Assembly (NCBI GenBank): GCA_964650525.1
Contig: CAZYUA010000013.1
Span: 1 to 64,000 of the forward strand
Source of the DNA: UBA1413 sp964650525
Lineage (GTDB): Bacteria; Bacteroidota; Bacteroidia; Bacteroidales; Prolixibacteraceae
Direction of reading: 5' to 3'
Length of the DNA: 64,000 nt
This document shows, in pieces, positions 17,420 to 27,537 of the stretch (position 1 is its first letter; the number at the start of each line of letters is the position of its first letter). The position numbers were made by a program, and so were the translations under genes. The notes under the pieces are model-generated. The model saw only the letters and a list, made by a program, of their open reading frames with translations. It had not been told where the DNA came from and made no database searches.

Positions 17420-17878
17420 TTAGTTATGTGCAAAATCCCAGAAATCTTTTTCATCTAAGCCATTATCTTTACATGACAAGGAGCCAGAGATTGTTTGCTT
17501 TGAAGGTATAACACTGCCATTTTTCATTACTAATCCTTGTATTTTCTTTCCACAGACTTTACTGGAATCTACCCCAAAATTCATTTTCTCTTTATAATTC
17601 GCAATATCGCCAATAATTACAATTACCTTCTCAACGTCAACATCAGGATAACTAAAAGTTTGAATTTCTCCAAATTCACGGAGGAAATAGCATGGGGGAG
17701 TAAGTTCTAATTCATATTCAACTTGAGTCTTGTCTGACGTAATCCTTATCAGAGCTTGATCGTTTATTTGGACTAACTCAAAATAAAATTTTCCTATTTT
17801 AGCTGTATCTGTTACTGTTGAAGTCTGATGACAAGAACATAATAATACTACGATTATCAAAATGATAGTTGTTTTCAT
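17420..17878 (-). CDS. Small lipoprotein, candidate immunity protein of the Tae4-like effector
   Basis: A 152-residue lipoprotein: signal MKTTIILIIVVLLCSC with lipobox LLCSC, then a beta-rich periplasmic domain containing two later cysteines (SKVCGK, SLSCKD). No family recognised. Its start is 5 bp after the stop of the amidase effector gene, the usual arrangement for an effector with its immunity protein. A periplasmic lipidated protein is well placed to neutralise a peptidoglycan amidase. The sequence is noticeably AT-rich compared with its neighbours. The ATG at 17878 is preferred to the one at 17905, which would spoil the signal peptide. Immunity is inferred from position only. Confidence 0.6.
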   Translation of the reverse strand: MKTTIILIIVVLLCSCHQTSTVTDTAKIGKFYFELVQINDQALIRITSDKTQVEYELELTPPCYFLREFGEIQTFSYPDVDVEKVIVIIGDIANYKEKMNFGVDSSKVCGKKIQGLVMKNGSVIPSKQTISGSLSCKDNGLDEKDFWDFAHN

Positions 17879-17883
17879 GATAT

Positions 17884-18291
17884 CTAAATTAAACTCCAGA
17901 ACCAAATTTCTTTTCCTTTTGAAAAGTATTCACTTGAACCACCTTTCATTATTGAACCATTCCATAAATCAATGTGGTCAGTAAGGCCCCAACCATCTCT
18001 AATAAATACAATTCCAGTTTTTCCACTAAAGTCAGAACTTGTCACATTTTTATAAACTTTCTTGGTTCCAAAGTTTACAATTTTGTCAATCCAGTCAGCT
18101 AATTCTTGTGCTCTTAAAATATGTTTAGGTTCATGATATTTATACCAACATTTTGCTCCCCTGAAGGAATTCATATTCACACCTGATTTCTGCAATGCGA
18201 TTCCCATCCTTATTGCGCACTGATTGTCGAAATTGCAAGGTCTAACATTTCGACCAGGATGGTTGTTCCATAAATTGATAAAATTTACCAT
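17884..18291 (-). CDS. Tae4-family type VI secretion amidase effector
   Basis: A 135-residue protein matching the Tae4 (T6SS amidase effector 4) family, an NlpC/P60-type DL-endopeptidase that cuts peptidoglycan stems. The catalytic Cys lies in NQCAIRMGIAL near residue 25, followed by FRGAKCWYKYHEPKH, RAQELADWIDK, and KTGIVFIRDGWG. The catalytic His/Asp lie in DHIDLWNG near residue 107, and the protein closes with IWFW. It has no signal peptide, as expected for a T6SS cargo, and is slightly shorter than typical Tae4. No T6SS structural genes are in this window. It sits beside duplicated tRNA genes in AT-rich DNA, suggesting transfer. Confidence 0.85.
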   Translation of the reverse strand: MVNFINLWNNHPGRNVRPCNFDNQCAIRMGIALQKSGVNMNSFRGAKCWYKYHEPKHILRAQELADWIDKIVNFGTKKVYKNVTSSDFSGKTGIVFIRDGWGLTDHIDLWNGSIMKGGSSEYFSKGKEIWFWSLI

Positions 18292-18638
18292 ATGCTACTT
18301 TTTTAAGTTTAAAACCATGGCTAAAATAAGCGGGATTGAATTGCAAATCACGATGAAACCACAAGCCGTCAGATCCCCTGAACAAAAGGCTGAAAGCCAT
18401 TTTCAATCCAGCCAAGGCAACGCCCTGGGCTGAAATGAGTTGTCCCTTGCGCTACCGCTAAAGCTATGGCGACACGCGGTCGGGATGCAAGAGAAGAGAA
18501 GAGCAGAAAGACCGACACCAGATTGTGTTCTGTGCAAAAATGCTAAAGGCGGATCTTTCTGCACCCCTCATCTCGTTTATACCAATGCATTATGAGGAGG
18601 AAGACAGAGGAGGAGCACTCTCCATCCTTCTGGTTAGA
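18292..18638. other. Intergenic; repeat-like debris, no gene seen
   Basis: There is no supported coding sequence. Around 18390-18440 and 18460-18500 there are phrases such as GCAACGCCCTGGGCTGAA that resemble dispersed non-coding repeats of environmental Bacteroidota. Direct proof would need copies elsewhere in the genome. Confidence 0.3.
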
Positions 18639-20591
18639 TTATTGATATCCAGGATTCTGATAGACTTTTTTCTCATCAGCAGTCATCTCCAACCCATCAA
18701 GCTGCCCTTGCGGAATAGGCCTCAGATAGTGATAAGGCTGAATACTGCGGGTGGTAATAACAGGATTATGATCGCCTTTTGCACTGGAGGCAATTTTGTA
18801 TGACGATGCCAGTTCAGTCCATTTCTGGGTACGAACCAGATCAAACCAGCGGAATCCTTCACCATAATACTCCCTTGACATCTCGGCCAATAAGTAGTCA
18901 ATATCTATCGTAGCTGGTGTGGCGGCGATCATTGCAGCGCCATAGTCATCGGTTTTTGCAACATTATGGTACCTGTCGAATTTCCACTTACCTGCCCGCG
19001 CCCTGATCACGTTGACCAGTTCCCGTGCACTTTTTCCCGGTTTTGTGGTGGCTCCTTTGACTGCAGCTTCGGCAGCAACAAAGTAGAACTCAGAGAATTT
19101 GGCAATATTGAAAGGGCGGGTAATGGCAGCATTGGGTTGTCCGAGCCCGCTGGCATTGTCGGTACGGTAAGTGCTCATCTTCCAGGTTCCCGGATACACA
19201 ATACGGCTTACACCACTCACAGCAATGACATAATCGGCTCTTCCGCTTAAAGTTCCTGCACCGACATTGCTGTTTCCTGCACCGGTTGAATAGGTAATAG
19301 GTGTCGGCGGTTCATCAGGCAGGAAAGAGAGGATCGGATCCCCGGGGTAAACTTTCATTCCGTTTGCGCCATAATAAAACGGGGTTTTATCGCCGCCTTT
19401 AGGCCAGTTACCTCTGTAAACTAAGGTAAAGGTCCCATCAAACCGGGAGTCGTTCGATTTGTCGGCAAAAGTGTTTTGGAATACGTTCAGAGTGGGGGCC
19501 ATACGTGTCCATGGACGCCCCAGGTCCTGCGAAGCTTCTCTCAGGACACTGCTTGCCCCGCCAGTTCCGTCGGGATTTTTACCACTTCTGATTTCGGTGT
19601 AATTCCAGGTCATCATCCAGGAAGCAAAGTTATCCGCACCGCCTCCGCCGGCATAGGTCAGGCTTGCTCCGTTGTACTTTTCACTTGCTTCCGTATGGTC
19701 AGCGTACAACATCATTTCTTTGTTCCGTTCATTCCCGCCCACATGCAGCTCATAGAAGGTAGGCATCAAACCATACGTACCCGGATTATCGATGGCAGTG
19801 GTTGCAACATCATAAGCCTGCTGGAAATACCACTGGACATTCTTCCCGTCGGGATCCGTCCGGGATGCTTCAGGATACGTCGGTATGCTGTTCGGGTTTT
19901 GCAGCCACCATGCGTAGGTCAGATAAGCCTTTGCCAAAAACAGGCGTGCAACATTCTTAGTCGCGGTACCTGTCAGACGGGGGGTTTCCGGCAGATCGTT
20001 CACTGCCTGTAACAGGTCGGGAAATATGGCTTTAGTGTATACTTCAGGCACTGTGTTTCGCACCGAGGTTCTCACGGGAGCTGTATTAAACATCAGGAGC
20101 CCGGCACCAAGGTCCAGGGGAACTCCGCCATACGTCTGGACCAGCATAAAATAACTGAAGCCTCTGAAAAAGCGGGCTTCAGCAATCAGAGAAGCATCCA
20201 GTCCAACGGCAGTAGCATTTTCAATAATACCTGAGGCAGTGTTAATGGCAGGGAATGTGTTATCCCACAAGGTACCGGTACCTCCTGTTGCACTGGAAGT
20301 AATATTGCCCTGGCCGCTGATGTCCATCACTTTGAAGTTGGCATCCGCACTCTGGGCATAGGTTGCCTCATCCGTACCGGTGACCCCTGAGTTGTAGTAG
20401 TACGCATTCCCGTAGATATAACGCAGGTTGGCATACATAGAAGTCAGACCTCCATTGACGCCCTGTTTGGTTTTGAAAAATCCGGGTTCAAAAATGCTGC
20501 GCGGCTGTTCCTCCAGAATATCGGAACAAGCAACCAGGAACAACGTCATTACGGCTGTTCCCATCAAAGATTTTCTATTCATTCGTTTCAT
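18639..20591 (-). CDS. SusD/RagB-family nutrient-binding lipoprotein
   Basis: A 650-residue surface lipoprotein that caps a SusC transporter and binds the oligosaccharide or other ligand. The lipobox is VACSD after a short signal. The N-terminal SusD-like block (SIFEPGFFKTKQGVNGGLTSMY), the TPR region (ARFFRGFSYFMLVQTYGGVPL, AKAYLTYAWWLQ), and the C-terminal RagB block (ARELVNVIRARAG, MSREYYGEGFRWFDLVRT, LRPIPQGQLD, NPGYQ) are all present and in order. It starts 12 bp after the susC-like gene ends. The ligand is unknown. Confidence 0.95.
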   Translation of the reverse strand: MKRMNRKSLMGTAVMTLFLVACSDILEEQPRSIFEPGFFKTKQGVNGGLTSMYANLRYIYGNAYYYNSGVTGTDEATYAQSADANFKVMDISGQGNITSSATGGTGTLWDNTFPAINTASGIIENATAVGLDASLIAEARFFRGFSYFMLVQTYGGVPLDLGAGLLMFNTAPVRTSVRNTVPEVYTKAIFPDLLQAVNDLPETPRLTGTATKNVARLFLAKAYLTYAWWLQNPNSIPTYPEASRTDPDGKNVQWYFQQAYDVATTAIDNPGTYGLMPTFYELHVGGNERNKEMMLYADHTEASEKYNGASLTYAGGGGADNFASWMMTWNYTEIRSGKNPDGTGGASSVLREASQDLGRPWTRMAPTLNVFQNTFADKSNDSRFDGTFTLVYRGNWPKGGDKTPFYYGANGMKVYPGDPILSFLPDEPPTPITYSTGAGNSNVGAGTLSGRADYVIAVSGVSRIVYPGTWKMSTYRTDNASGLGQPNAAITRPFNIAKFSEFYFVAAEAAVKGATTKPGKSARELVNVIRARAGKWKFDRYHNVAKTDDYGAAMIAATPATIDIDYLLAEMSREYYGEGFRWFDLVRTQKWTELASSYKIASSAKGDHNPVITTRSIQPYHYLRPIPQGQLDGLEMTADEKKVYQNPGYQ

Positions 20592-20603
20592 AATTTTCCT
20601 GGT

Positions 20604-23600
20604 TTAAAATGTCAAATTACATCCGATTACATAGTTCCGGGTTGTAGGCGCGTTAAAACCTATTGTCAGGATCCGGCTGTTGTAACCACCTGTTGCCACA
20701 TTCTGGTTGCCGTATGAGTTGGTCTCAGGATCCAATCCCATTTCTTTATTGAACTCTGAGAACATGACAAAGGGATTCTGCACCGTGAAGAAAATGCGCA
20801 TGTTAACCCCTGAATTTTTAAGCAACGACTGATTCAGGTCATAACCGAGTGCGATGTTGCGTATTTTGAGATAGGACCCGTCGAAATAAGACATCGTGCT
20901 GAGGTACTTCGGATTGTCATTGCTTAACACCCCTTTGGGTGCAGGATATTTGGCGCCGGTGTTCTGGGGAGTCCAGTAATCCACTTTGATCTGTCCTCTC
21001 CGACCTGTCATTAAATTGAGGTATCCGTTGGGCCCGTTCAGGTTACTGATAAGGATACCGCCGCTCTGGAAACTGCCGATAAGGCTCAGGTCAAAACCTT
21101 TGTATAAAACCCGCGTATTAAAACCTCCCTGAAAATCGGGATCCACATCAATGATTTGCCTGTCGTCGGGTCCGATTTGTCTCACCGGGGTGCCGTCCTC
21201 TTTAAAATCGCCGGCGTATTTCACCTTGATCATTCCCACATTACCACCCGGTTCCAGGACACTCAGGTAAGGATCACCCTCCTGCCATAACCCTATTCTC
21301 TCAAAATCGTAAATGGCATCGATGTTGTGACCGACGAACCAGTTATTGCCTTCGTCACGGGTTTGACCCGAGGCGAGGGAAACCAGTTCGTTGTGATTGG
21401 AATAGAGGTTGATGCCGGCCTCCCAGGTCCACCCGTTGACATTTTTCAGGATCGTGCCGGTGAGTGATAATTCAAGACCTTTGTTTTGCGTTTCCCCGAT
21501 ATTGGCTGTATAACTGCTCACGCCCGATGTCCGGGGTAAGCCGAGACCCAGCAGTATATCCCTGGTATTGGTTATATAGCCTTCAATGGTCCCGGAAAGG
21601 CGGTTCTTCAGTAAAGTAAAGTCCAATCCAAGGTTGTACGTTTCTGAATATTCCCAGCCCAGATTTTCATTGGGAAGTTGGGTTACATAATACCCTGTGG
21701 CGTATGTTGTGCCAAAGTTGTAATCCCTGGAACTCAAACGTCCAAGAGTACTATAAGCCGCAACAGACTGGTTGGAGGTTTGACCGTACCCTGCGCGGAG
21801 TTTCAACCGGTCAATGGCATTGATATTTTTCATAAACGATTCCTCGCCGATGTTCCATCCTGCTGATACAGCAGGATAGGTATGCCATTTGTGCCCTTCC
21901 GCCAGCCGGGAGGAACCGTCGGACCGGACCGTGGCTGTTAACATGTACCGGTTATTGAATTCGTACATCACACGCCCCATATAGGAGAGTAAACCGGTTT
22001 GCGAATACCCGCCAGCGCTGACTGTCATTTCACCCAGTGATTGCCCCAGACTGTAAAACTGAAATTGGGGGGAGGGTATACGCCTGGCTGAAGAGCCTGA
22101 GTTGAAGCCTGTACTTTGCTCGGCTGAGTATAGGGCAACCGCATTGACCCTGTGTTTTTCAGCAAAAACACGGTCGAAAGTCAGCAAATTATCAAAATTC
22201 CAATGGTAGGTATGGTAATTGCTGATGGAAGCCGTGGATTCAGTATCAGGATTGACACTCCCTATCCCCTCAGCAGTGTAATTCCCGTTGTTGTCCTGAA
22301 TGAAATCCAATCCTAATGTGGTACGGAATTTTAAGCCCTCTACCCATGGAATCCTTACTTCTCCATAGATCGAGTTGAAAGTGGCATAACCCCTGTTCAG
22401 GCTTAAATAATCATCCTTAAATCCTTCCAGAATATCTCTTGTCCAGACAAACTGATCATCCGCTCCCATTCTCACAAATCTCTTTAGGGACCCATCATCG
22501 TTGTAAGGATTGGCAATCGGTGACATGCTCAGGATACCGTACAATCCCACCTGATTACCAGTCGTTGTATTGAAGTTGTTGTTTGATGTGAAACCAAAAA
22601 GGAAATGCTTCCCTATTTCCTGGTCAACAGCCGCACGTAAACTGGTCCGACTGAATTTGTTGGTCGGGACCACGCCCTGATTCTGATAATTGCCGATACC
22701 AAAATTATAACTGCCATTGACCGTACCTCCCGAGAGACCGATGTCGTGGCTGGTCTGGAAACCATCCCTGAAAAACAGGTCCTGCCAGTCGATATTTACA
22801 TTATCCGCTTCATCAGGCCCGTTTGAGTATCTTTGCGCTGCTGCACGGATCGCAACAAATTCCGGCCCGTCCATCATGGGATACTTGGCAAAAATCTTAT
22901 TTACACTGTAATTGCCATTGTAGGTAATTCTGCCCTTTTGGCCTTTTTGTCCCCTGTTGGTCGTGATCAGAATGACCCCGTTTGCTCCACGGGAACCGTA
23001 AACCGCCGTGGCCGATGCATCCTTCAGAATATCCATGCTCTTGATATCGTTGGTGTTGATTTCATTGATGGACCCGACAAACGGGATCCCATCGAGAACC
23101 ACCAACGGATCGTTGCTGGCGGTCAGCGAACGTGTACCACGGACGCGGATCTGCATTGTCGCATCAGGCCGGCTGGAGGTTTGTGATAATTGAACACCCG
23201 GCAAGCGACCTTGAATGGAATTTGTGAAATTCGAAGACGGAATTTCCCGAATGGCATCTCCTCCTATGGAAACCACTGATCCCGTAACCGCTTCTTTCCG
23301 CTGTGTACCATACCCCACCACCACAACTTCTTCCAAACCCAGTACTTCAGACACCAGGATGGCATTGATCACCGTACGGCCACTCACGGGAACCTCCAGT
23401 GATTTCATCCCGACAAAAGAGAAAACCAATACAGCATTCGGACTTACATTTTGAAGGATAAAATTTCCGTCTGAACCGGTAGTGGTTCCTTGAGTAGTTC
23501 CTTTCAGAATCACAGTAGCGCCAGGAATTGACGAACCGTTTGCGTCTTTAACGCTACCCTGAACCTGAAGGGTCTGGCCAAAGCTCCAGACTGAAATCAG

Positions 23601-23651
23601 TAACAATGGTACGATCAAACTTACCACTTTCAGTAATCGTTTTCTTTTCAT
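20604..23651 (-). CDS. SusC/RagA-family TonB-dependent outer-membrane transporter
   Basis: A 1015-residue importer. It has a signal peptide, a carboxypeptidase-regulatory-like beta-sandwich (VQGSVKDANGSSIPGATVILKGT, about residues 28-110), the SusC signature and plug (GTQRKEAVTGSV to LTASNDPLVVLDGIPF and DILKDASATAVYGSRGANGVILITT), then a large beta barrel ending in NYVIGCNLTF. There is no STN or sigma-regulating extension, so control is unlikely to go through a linked anti-sigma factor. It pairs with the SusD-like gene downstream. The divergent secreted esterase cluster beyond 24577 may process its substrate. Confidence 0.97.
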   Translation of the reverse strand: MKRKRLLKVVSLIVPLLLISVWSFGQTLQVQGSVKDANGSSIPGATVILKGTTQGTTTGSDGNFILQNVSPNAVLVFSFVGMKSLEVPVSGRTVINAILVSEVLGLEEVVVVGYGTQRKEAVTGSVVSIGGDAIREIPSSNFTNSIQGRLPGVQLSQTSSRPDATMQIRVRGTRSLTASNDPLVVLDGIPFVGSINEINTNDIKSMDILKDASATAVYGSRGANGVILITTNRGQKGQKGRITYNGNYSVNKIFAKYPMMDGPEFVAIRAAAQRYSNGPDEADNVNIDWQDLFFRDGFQTSHDIGLSGGTVNGSYNFGIGNYQNQGVVPTNKFSRTSLRAAVDQEIGKHFLFGFTSNNNFNTTTGNQVGLYGILSMSPIANPYNDDGSLKRFVRMGADDQFVWTRDILEGFKDDYLSLNRGYATFNSIYGEVRIPWVEGLKFRTTLGLDFIQDNNGNYTAEGIGSVNPDTESTASISNYHTYHWNFDNLLTFDRVFAEKHRVNAVALYSAEQSTGFNSGSSARRIPSPQFQFYSLGQSLGEMTVSAGGYSQTGLLSYMGRVMYEFNNRYMLTATVRSDGSSRLAEGHKWHTYPAVSAGWNIGEESFMKNINAIDRLKLRAGYGQTSNQSVAAYSTLGRLSSRDYNFGTTYATGYYVTQLPNENLGWEYSETYNLGLDFTLLKNRLSGTIEGYITNTRDILLGLGLPRTSGVSSYTANIGETQNKGLELSLTGTILKNVNGWTWEAGINLYSNHNELVSLASGQTRDEGNNWFVGHNIDAIYDFERIGLWQEGDPYLSVLEPGGNVGMIKVKYAGDFKEDGTPVRQIGPDDRQIIDVDPDFQGGFNTRVLYKGFDLSLIGSFQSGGILISNLNGPNGYLNLMTGRRGQIKVDYWTPQNTGAKYPAPKGVLSNDNPKYLSTMSYFDGSYLKIRNIALGYDLNQSLLKNSGVNMRIFFTVQNPFVMFSEFNKEMGLDPETNSYGNQNVATGGYNSRILTIGFNAPTTRNYVIGCNLTF

Positions 23652-24576
23652 TTCATAGTTGATTTTAGTTTATAAATTATGATAAGCAAGTTGTTTCCGG
23701 AAATATTCATGACCTTATCTGAATGAAAATTGTTCCTGCCATTTTAGCAAATGCCAGGACCGATATGCCCTCAGGACAGGAATGGAGTGTAAAATTTTTC
23801 AAATCTGGCAAAGAATTTTGAGAAAGGAATCGTTTTCAATATTATGATAATTCAGGCTTTTTAGTGGATTCTATTGAGAACCATGTCCTCTGTCAGACCA
23901 ATATTGCATAAAAGAATCAATCCTGGAAAAATCATAATTAGAGCCAGGATAGCTCAAATCCGCACTTAACACGTATAAAACCGGTTTTCTCATAAGTGAT
24001 CAGGTTTGATTAAAACAGTCCAGATAAAGTTACCAACTAATTTTTACAGGTCAAACAATTCAGGGAAATATTTTCATACCCTGAAAATTCCGGGTTCGTG
24101 CTGATGCTGGTAAAGGGTAAGTTGTCAGTAAAGAGGGAAATCATCGCAAACCTGGCGGATAAGGATGCTCCCTCTTTCATCTCCCTAAATGAATTTCCCA
24201 ATGGCCTTCAAAACAAACAGGCATTTGCTTCCGGTTCAGAAAGATATCTTCGGCAAATGGAAATGTGGTGTCTGTGTTTCAGCATCTTTCAGGTTGTATT
24301 TCAAAAAAAGTGAATATTTAATAAAGAAGGAACCAATTCAATGTAGGCGGCAATGTGCTCCTTGTCTTGCTTATCGAAATTCAGGCGCCTTTTATAACCA
24401 ATTTTGGCAAAAATGTCAAATTTACTTTGTCATTTCACCTCAAATGTATGGATTCAAAAGATGTCGTACCTTTTAGTCCCTCCGAATCAGTAAAAATGGT
24501 AGAAGATGCCGTAATTTGTATACGGTTCCTTTTTGTAAAGTCGTTAGATTTGCACAATCAATTAATTTTTAATAAT
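23652..24576. promoter_or_regulatory. Long divergent intergenic region between susC-like and esterase genes
   Basis: About 925 bp without a convincing gene. It should contain the promoters of both divergent units. On the plus strand TAGATTTG at 24545-24552 fits a -7 element for the esterase gene. No clear CAAAnnTA (minus-strand -7) is seen near the susC start. Short open frames at 24098-24476 have no recognisable content. Confidence 0.4.
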
Positions 24577-25895
24577 ATGGGTATGAAAAAATTTCTCAGA
24601 TGGGTACGGTTGGGCCGGTATGGCATTACCTCCGTGGGCTCCGTTACGGGAAGCAGTAATTCCGCCANNNNNNNNNNNNNNNNNNNNNNNNNNNNNNNNN
24701 NNNNNNNNNNNNNNNNNNNNNNNNNNNNNNNNNNNNNNNNNNNNNNNNNNNNNNNNNNNNNNNNNNNGGCCGGTATGGCATTACCTCCGTGGGCTCCGTT
24801 ACGGGAAGCAGTAATTCCGCCAGGGGGAGACACAATTTTTTTACCTTACCTGTATTATTGGCCGCAGTTATCAGTGTGTCATCGTGCGTCACCTCGGATG
24901 AGAAGCCTCTGATGATTCAGGAGCAGGGCAGTTTTGCTGTTGGCGGGACTCTGGCAACGAATCCCGGAACTTTCAATCCGTATCATCCGACTTCTGAAGG
25001 TCAAACCTTCCATGGAGATCACGCCTGCATGTTTTATCAGATTCCTGTGCAAGCCCGGAAATACCCCCTGGTTATGTGGCATGGTATCGGGCAGTTTTCC
25101 AAAACCTGGGAAACCACTCCTGACGGGCGTGAAGGGTTTCAGAACATCTTTCTGCGGAGGCGTTTTCCGGTCTATCTGATTAATCAGCCCAGAAGAGGCA
25201 ATGCCGGTCGCAGCATGGCCGAAGGCACCATTACGCCCACGCCCGATGAACAAGGATGGTTTGGGACGTTCCGTGTCGGAATATGGCCCGATTATTTTGA
25301 AGGGGTACAATTTGACCGTGACCCGGAAACGCTGAACCAGTATTTTCGTCAGATGACCCCCAACATCGGGCCCATTGATATCCATGTCAATACGGATGCC
25401 ATTTCGGCGTTGTTTGACAAAATCGGTCCAGGAATTCTGGTCACCCACTCCCATTCGGGGGGGATGGGCTGGGCCACCGCCATTAAAAATCAAAACATCA
25501 AAGCCATCGTTTCCTATGAACCCGGAAGCGGCTTTCTGTTCCCGGAGGGTGAGGTCCCATCCCCCATTCCCATGGCAGGGGGATTACTTCCGGCAGCCGG
25601 AGTGCCTTTGCCTGATTTTCTGAAACTGACCAAAATACCCATCGTGATGTATTATGGCGATTTTATCCCGGAAAAACCTATGGATAACCCGGGACAGGAC
25701 GGATGGCGCGCCCGCCTTGAAATGGCACGTCTATGGAGGGATTGTGTAAACGGGCATGGCGGCGATGTGACCCTTGTACACCTTCCTGACATAGGCATTA
25801 AAGGCAATACCCACTTCCCCTTCTCTGATCTGAACAACGTGCAAATCGCCGATCTGATGTCGGATTGGCTGAAGGGGAAAGGGCTCGATAAATAA
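24577..25895 (+). CDS. Secreted alpha/beta-hydrolase lipoprotein, interrupted by the scaffold gap
   Basis: An esterase-like hydrolase of about 386 residues once the gap artefact is removed. Visible parts are the oxyanion region VMWHGIGQFSKTW, nucleophile elbow THSHSGGMGWA, acid strand VMYYGDFIPEK, and catalytic His in GNTHFPFSDLN. The 55 bases before the Ns (24613-24667) repeat exactly after them (24768-24822). Collapsing the repeat and gap restores one frame from ATG 24577 into the hydrolase. The N-terminus is odd: about 35 polar residues (LGRYGITSVGSVTGSSNSARG) precede the true signal LPVLLAAVISVSSC, which may mean a small repeat inserted at the 5' end. It is first of a secreted-enzyme cluster. 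Confidence 0.8.
24668..24767. other. Assembly gap (100 N) flanked by a 55-bp exact direct repeat
   Basis: The N-run is bounded by identical 55-bp sequences, 24613-24667 and 24768-24822. This is the footprint of two contigs overlapping by one k-mer and then scaffolded apart. The real genome probably has a single copy and no missing DNA. Confidence 0.9.
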
Positions 25896-25952
25896 AAGGC
25901 AGATACGCTGTTATTCAATTGATCATTATACATGCAGGAAGGAGATTGATGT

Positions 25953-27005
25953 ATGAAAAGCAATAAAAGGGCGTTAATTTTGATTGTAATGTTAATATCG
26001 ACAAACATCCTGGCTTCGGGTCAAACCCAAACCGTCAATCCATTTGGTCTGGTGTACCGCGATGCCATTACAGAAAATCTGCAGGGGGCAGTGAATATCC
26101 ATCCCGTGACCTATAAACTGAATGGCATTGATATCTCGGCCAATGTCTATACCCCTGCCAACTACGATCCGTCAAAGCATTATCCGGCGGTGGTAGTTGC
26201 CCATCCCAATGGAGGAGTGAAGGAGCAGGTTGCCGGATTGTATGCACAGCGACTGGCAGAATCGGGGTACATCACGATGGCTGCCGATGCGTCGTACCAG
26301 GGTGCCAGCGGCGGAATGCCCCGCAATGTGGACAAACCGGCCAATCGTGTGGAAGACATTCGCGGAATGGCTGATTTTATCTCCCAATATGCAGGGGTGG
26401 ATGCCGGTCGCCTGGGTGTTTTGGGCATCTGTGGCGGCGGCGGCTATACGTTAAAAGCAGCTCAAACCGACAAACGGTTCAAAGCCGTAGCCACCCTGAG
26501 CATGTTTAATTCGGGAGTGGTCAGGCGAAACGGATTTATGAATTCAGGAGTGTCCACCATACAGCAACGGTTGAAACAGGCTTCCGAGGCCCGCGCTTTG
26601 GAAGCGGCAGGCGGTGAAGTGCGGTATGCTGCCAATACACAGTCGACCGACGAAGAGGCCGACAAGATGCCGTTTGACCTGTATCGTGAAGGCCACTATT
26701 ATTACTTCAGAACCCATGCGCATCCCAATTCCACCTTCCGCTACACCATGAGCAGCCTGCTTGACCTGATGGCTTTCGATGCGGCCGACAACATGGATCT
26801 GATCAACCAGCCCCTGCTGATGATGGCTGGAAGCAAAGCCGACACTTACTACATGACCGATCAGGCTTTCAATTTGGCCACAGGCACCAGGGATAAAGAG
26901 TTGTTCCTGATTCCGGGAGCTACGCACATTCAAACCTATCATGTACCTGAATACGTATCCCAGGCCATGTCTAAACTCAATGAATTCTTTGGAAAATATT
27001 TATAA
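25953..27005 (+). CDS. Exported dienelactone-hydrolase-like alpha/beta hydrolase
   Basis: A 350-residue enzyme with a signal peptide (ALILIVMLISTNILASGQ). Substrate-proximal strand VVVAHPNGGVKEQ, nucleophile elbow GICGGGGYTL (GxCxGG, with Cys as nucleophile as in dienelactone hydrolases), acid region LLMMAGSKADTYYM, and catalytic His in IPGATHIQTY. The family hydrolyses ester or lactone bonds, and export places it in the periplasm. It lies 57 bp after the first hydrolase and 28 bp before the NTF2-like gene, all in one direction. Confidence 0.88.
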   Translation: MKSNKRALILIVMLISTNILASGQTQTVNPFGLVYRDAITENLQGAVNIHPVTYKLNGIDISANVYTPANYDPSKHYPAVVVAHPNGGVKEQVAGLYAQRLAESGYITMAADASYQGASGGMPRNVDKPANRVEDIRGMADFISQYAGVDAGRLGVLGICGGGGYTLKAAQTDKRFKAVATLSMFNSGVVRRNGFMNSGVSTIQQRLKQASEARALEAAGGEVRYAANTQSTDEEADKMPFDLYREGHYYYFRTHAHPNSTFRYTMSSLLDLMAFDAADNMDLINQPLLMMAGSKADTYYMTDQAFNLATGTRDKELFLIPGATHIQTYHVPEYVSQAMSKLNEFFGKYL

Positions 27006-27033
27006 AAGTGTTTACTATAAAGGAAATTAAGCG

Positions 27034-27513
27034 ATGAAAACAACAATGATTGGATTGTTTTTCATCCTGATAAGTGCGCTTTGGTCTGTTGCACAAACTC
27101 CTGCCGCGAAACAGTTCACTTACGAAGAGCAGGAAATCGTAACCCTATCGAAGGACAAATGGCAGTGGATGGCCGATAAAAACGGGGAAGTTCTAAGCAA
27201 ACTCTTCCATGTAAAGGCGGTGTTTGTCCACATGGGAGGGGCCTGGGGGACAGAACAGGAAGTTACTATTATCAACAGTGGCGGTATAGGGTACAAAAAC
27301 GCCGAGATCCATATAGTATCGGTGAATATCATTGATCAGACGGCCATATTGTTAAACCGGATCGACCTGCTGGCCGTCATCGGAGGAAACGAGGTGACCA
27401 ATCCGTTTATGGTTACTGAGGTTAATATTAAACAGGATGGCATTTGGAAGTTAGGCTCCTTATCGTTCACCAGGCTGATGACGACTCCTGCTCCCGGAAC
27501 AGATTCGCACTAA
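27034..27513 (+). CDS. Exported NTF2-like (SnoaL/DUF4440-type) protein
   Basis: A 159-residue protein with a signal peptide ending SVAQ. The mature part opens with a long helix, YEEQEIVTLSKDKWQWMADKNGEVLSKLFH, followed by antiparallel strands and a C-terminal VTEVNIKQDGIWKLGSLSFTRL. This is the cone-shaped NTF2/SnoaL layout, with the closing W-K-L-S strand typical of the group. Members bind or isomerise small hydrophobic molecules; no catalytic residues can be assigned here. It sits between two hydrolase genes and probably shares their substrate. Confidence 0.75.
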   Translation: MKTTMIGLFFILISALWSVAQTPAAKQFTYEEQEIVTLSKDKWQWMADKNGEVLSKLFHVKAVFVHMGGAWGTEQEVTIINSGGIGYKNAEIHIVSVNIIDQTAILLNRIDLLAVIGGNEVTNPFMVTEVNIKQDGIWKLGSLSFTRLMTTPAPGTDSH

Positions 27514-27537
27514 AACACAATTACTAATAAGTGGATC

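Noticed and set aside
24098..24476. Short plus-strand frames in the susC/esterase spacer
   Set aside because: No signal, motif or conserved composition, and they overlap each other in different frames.
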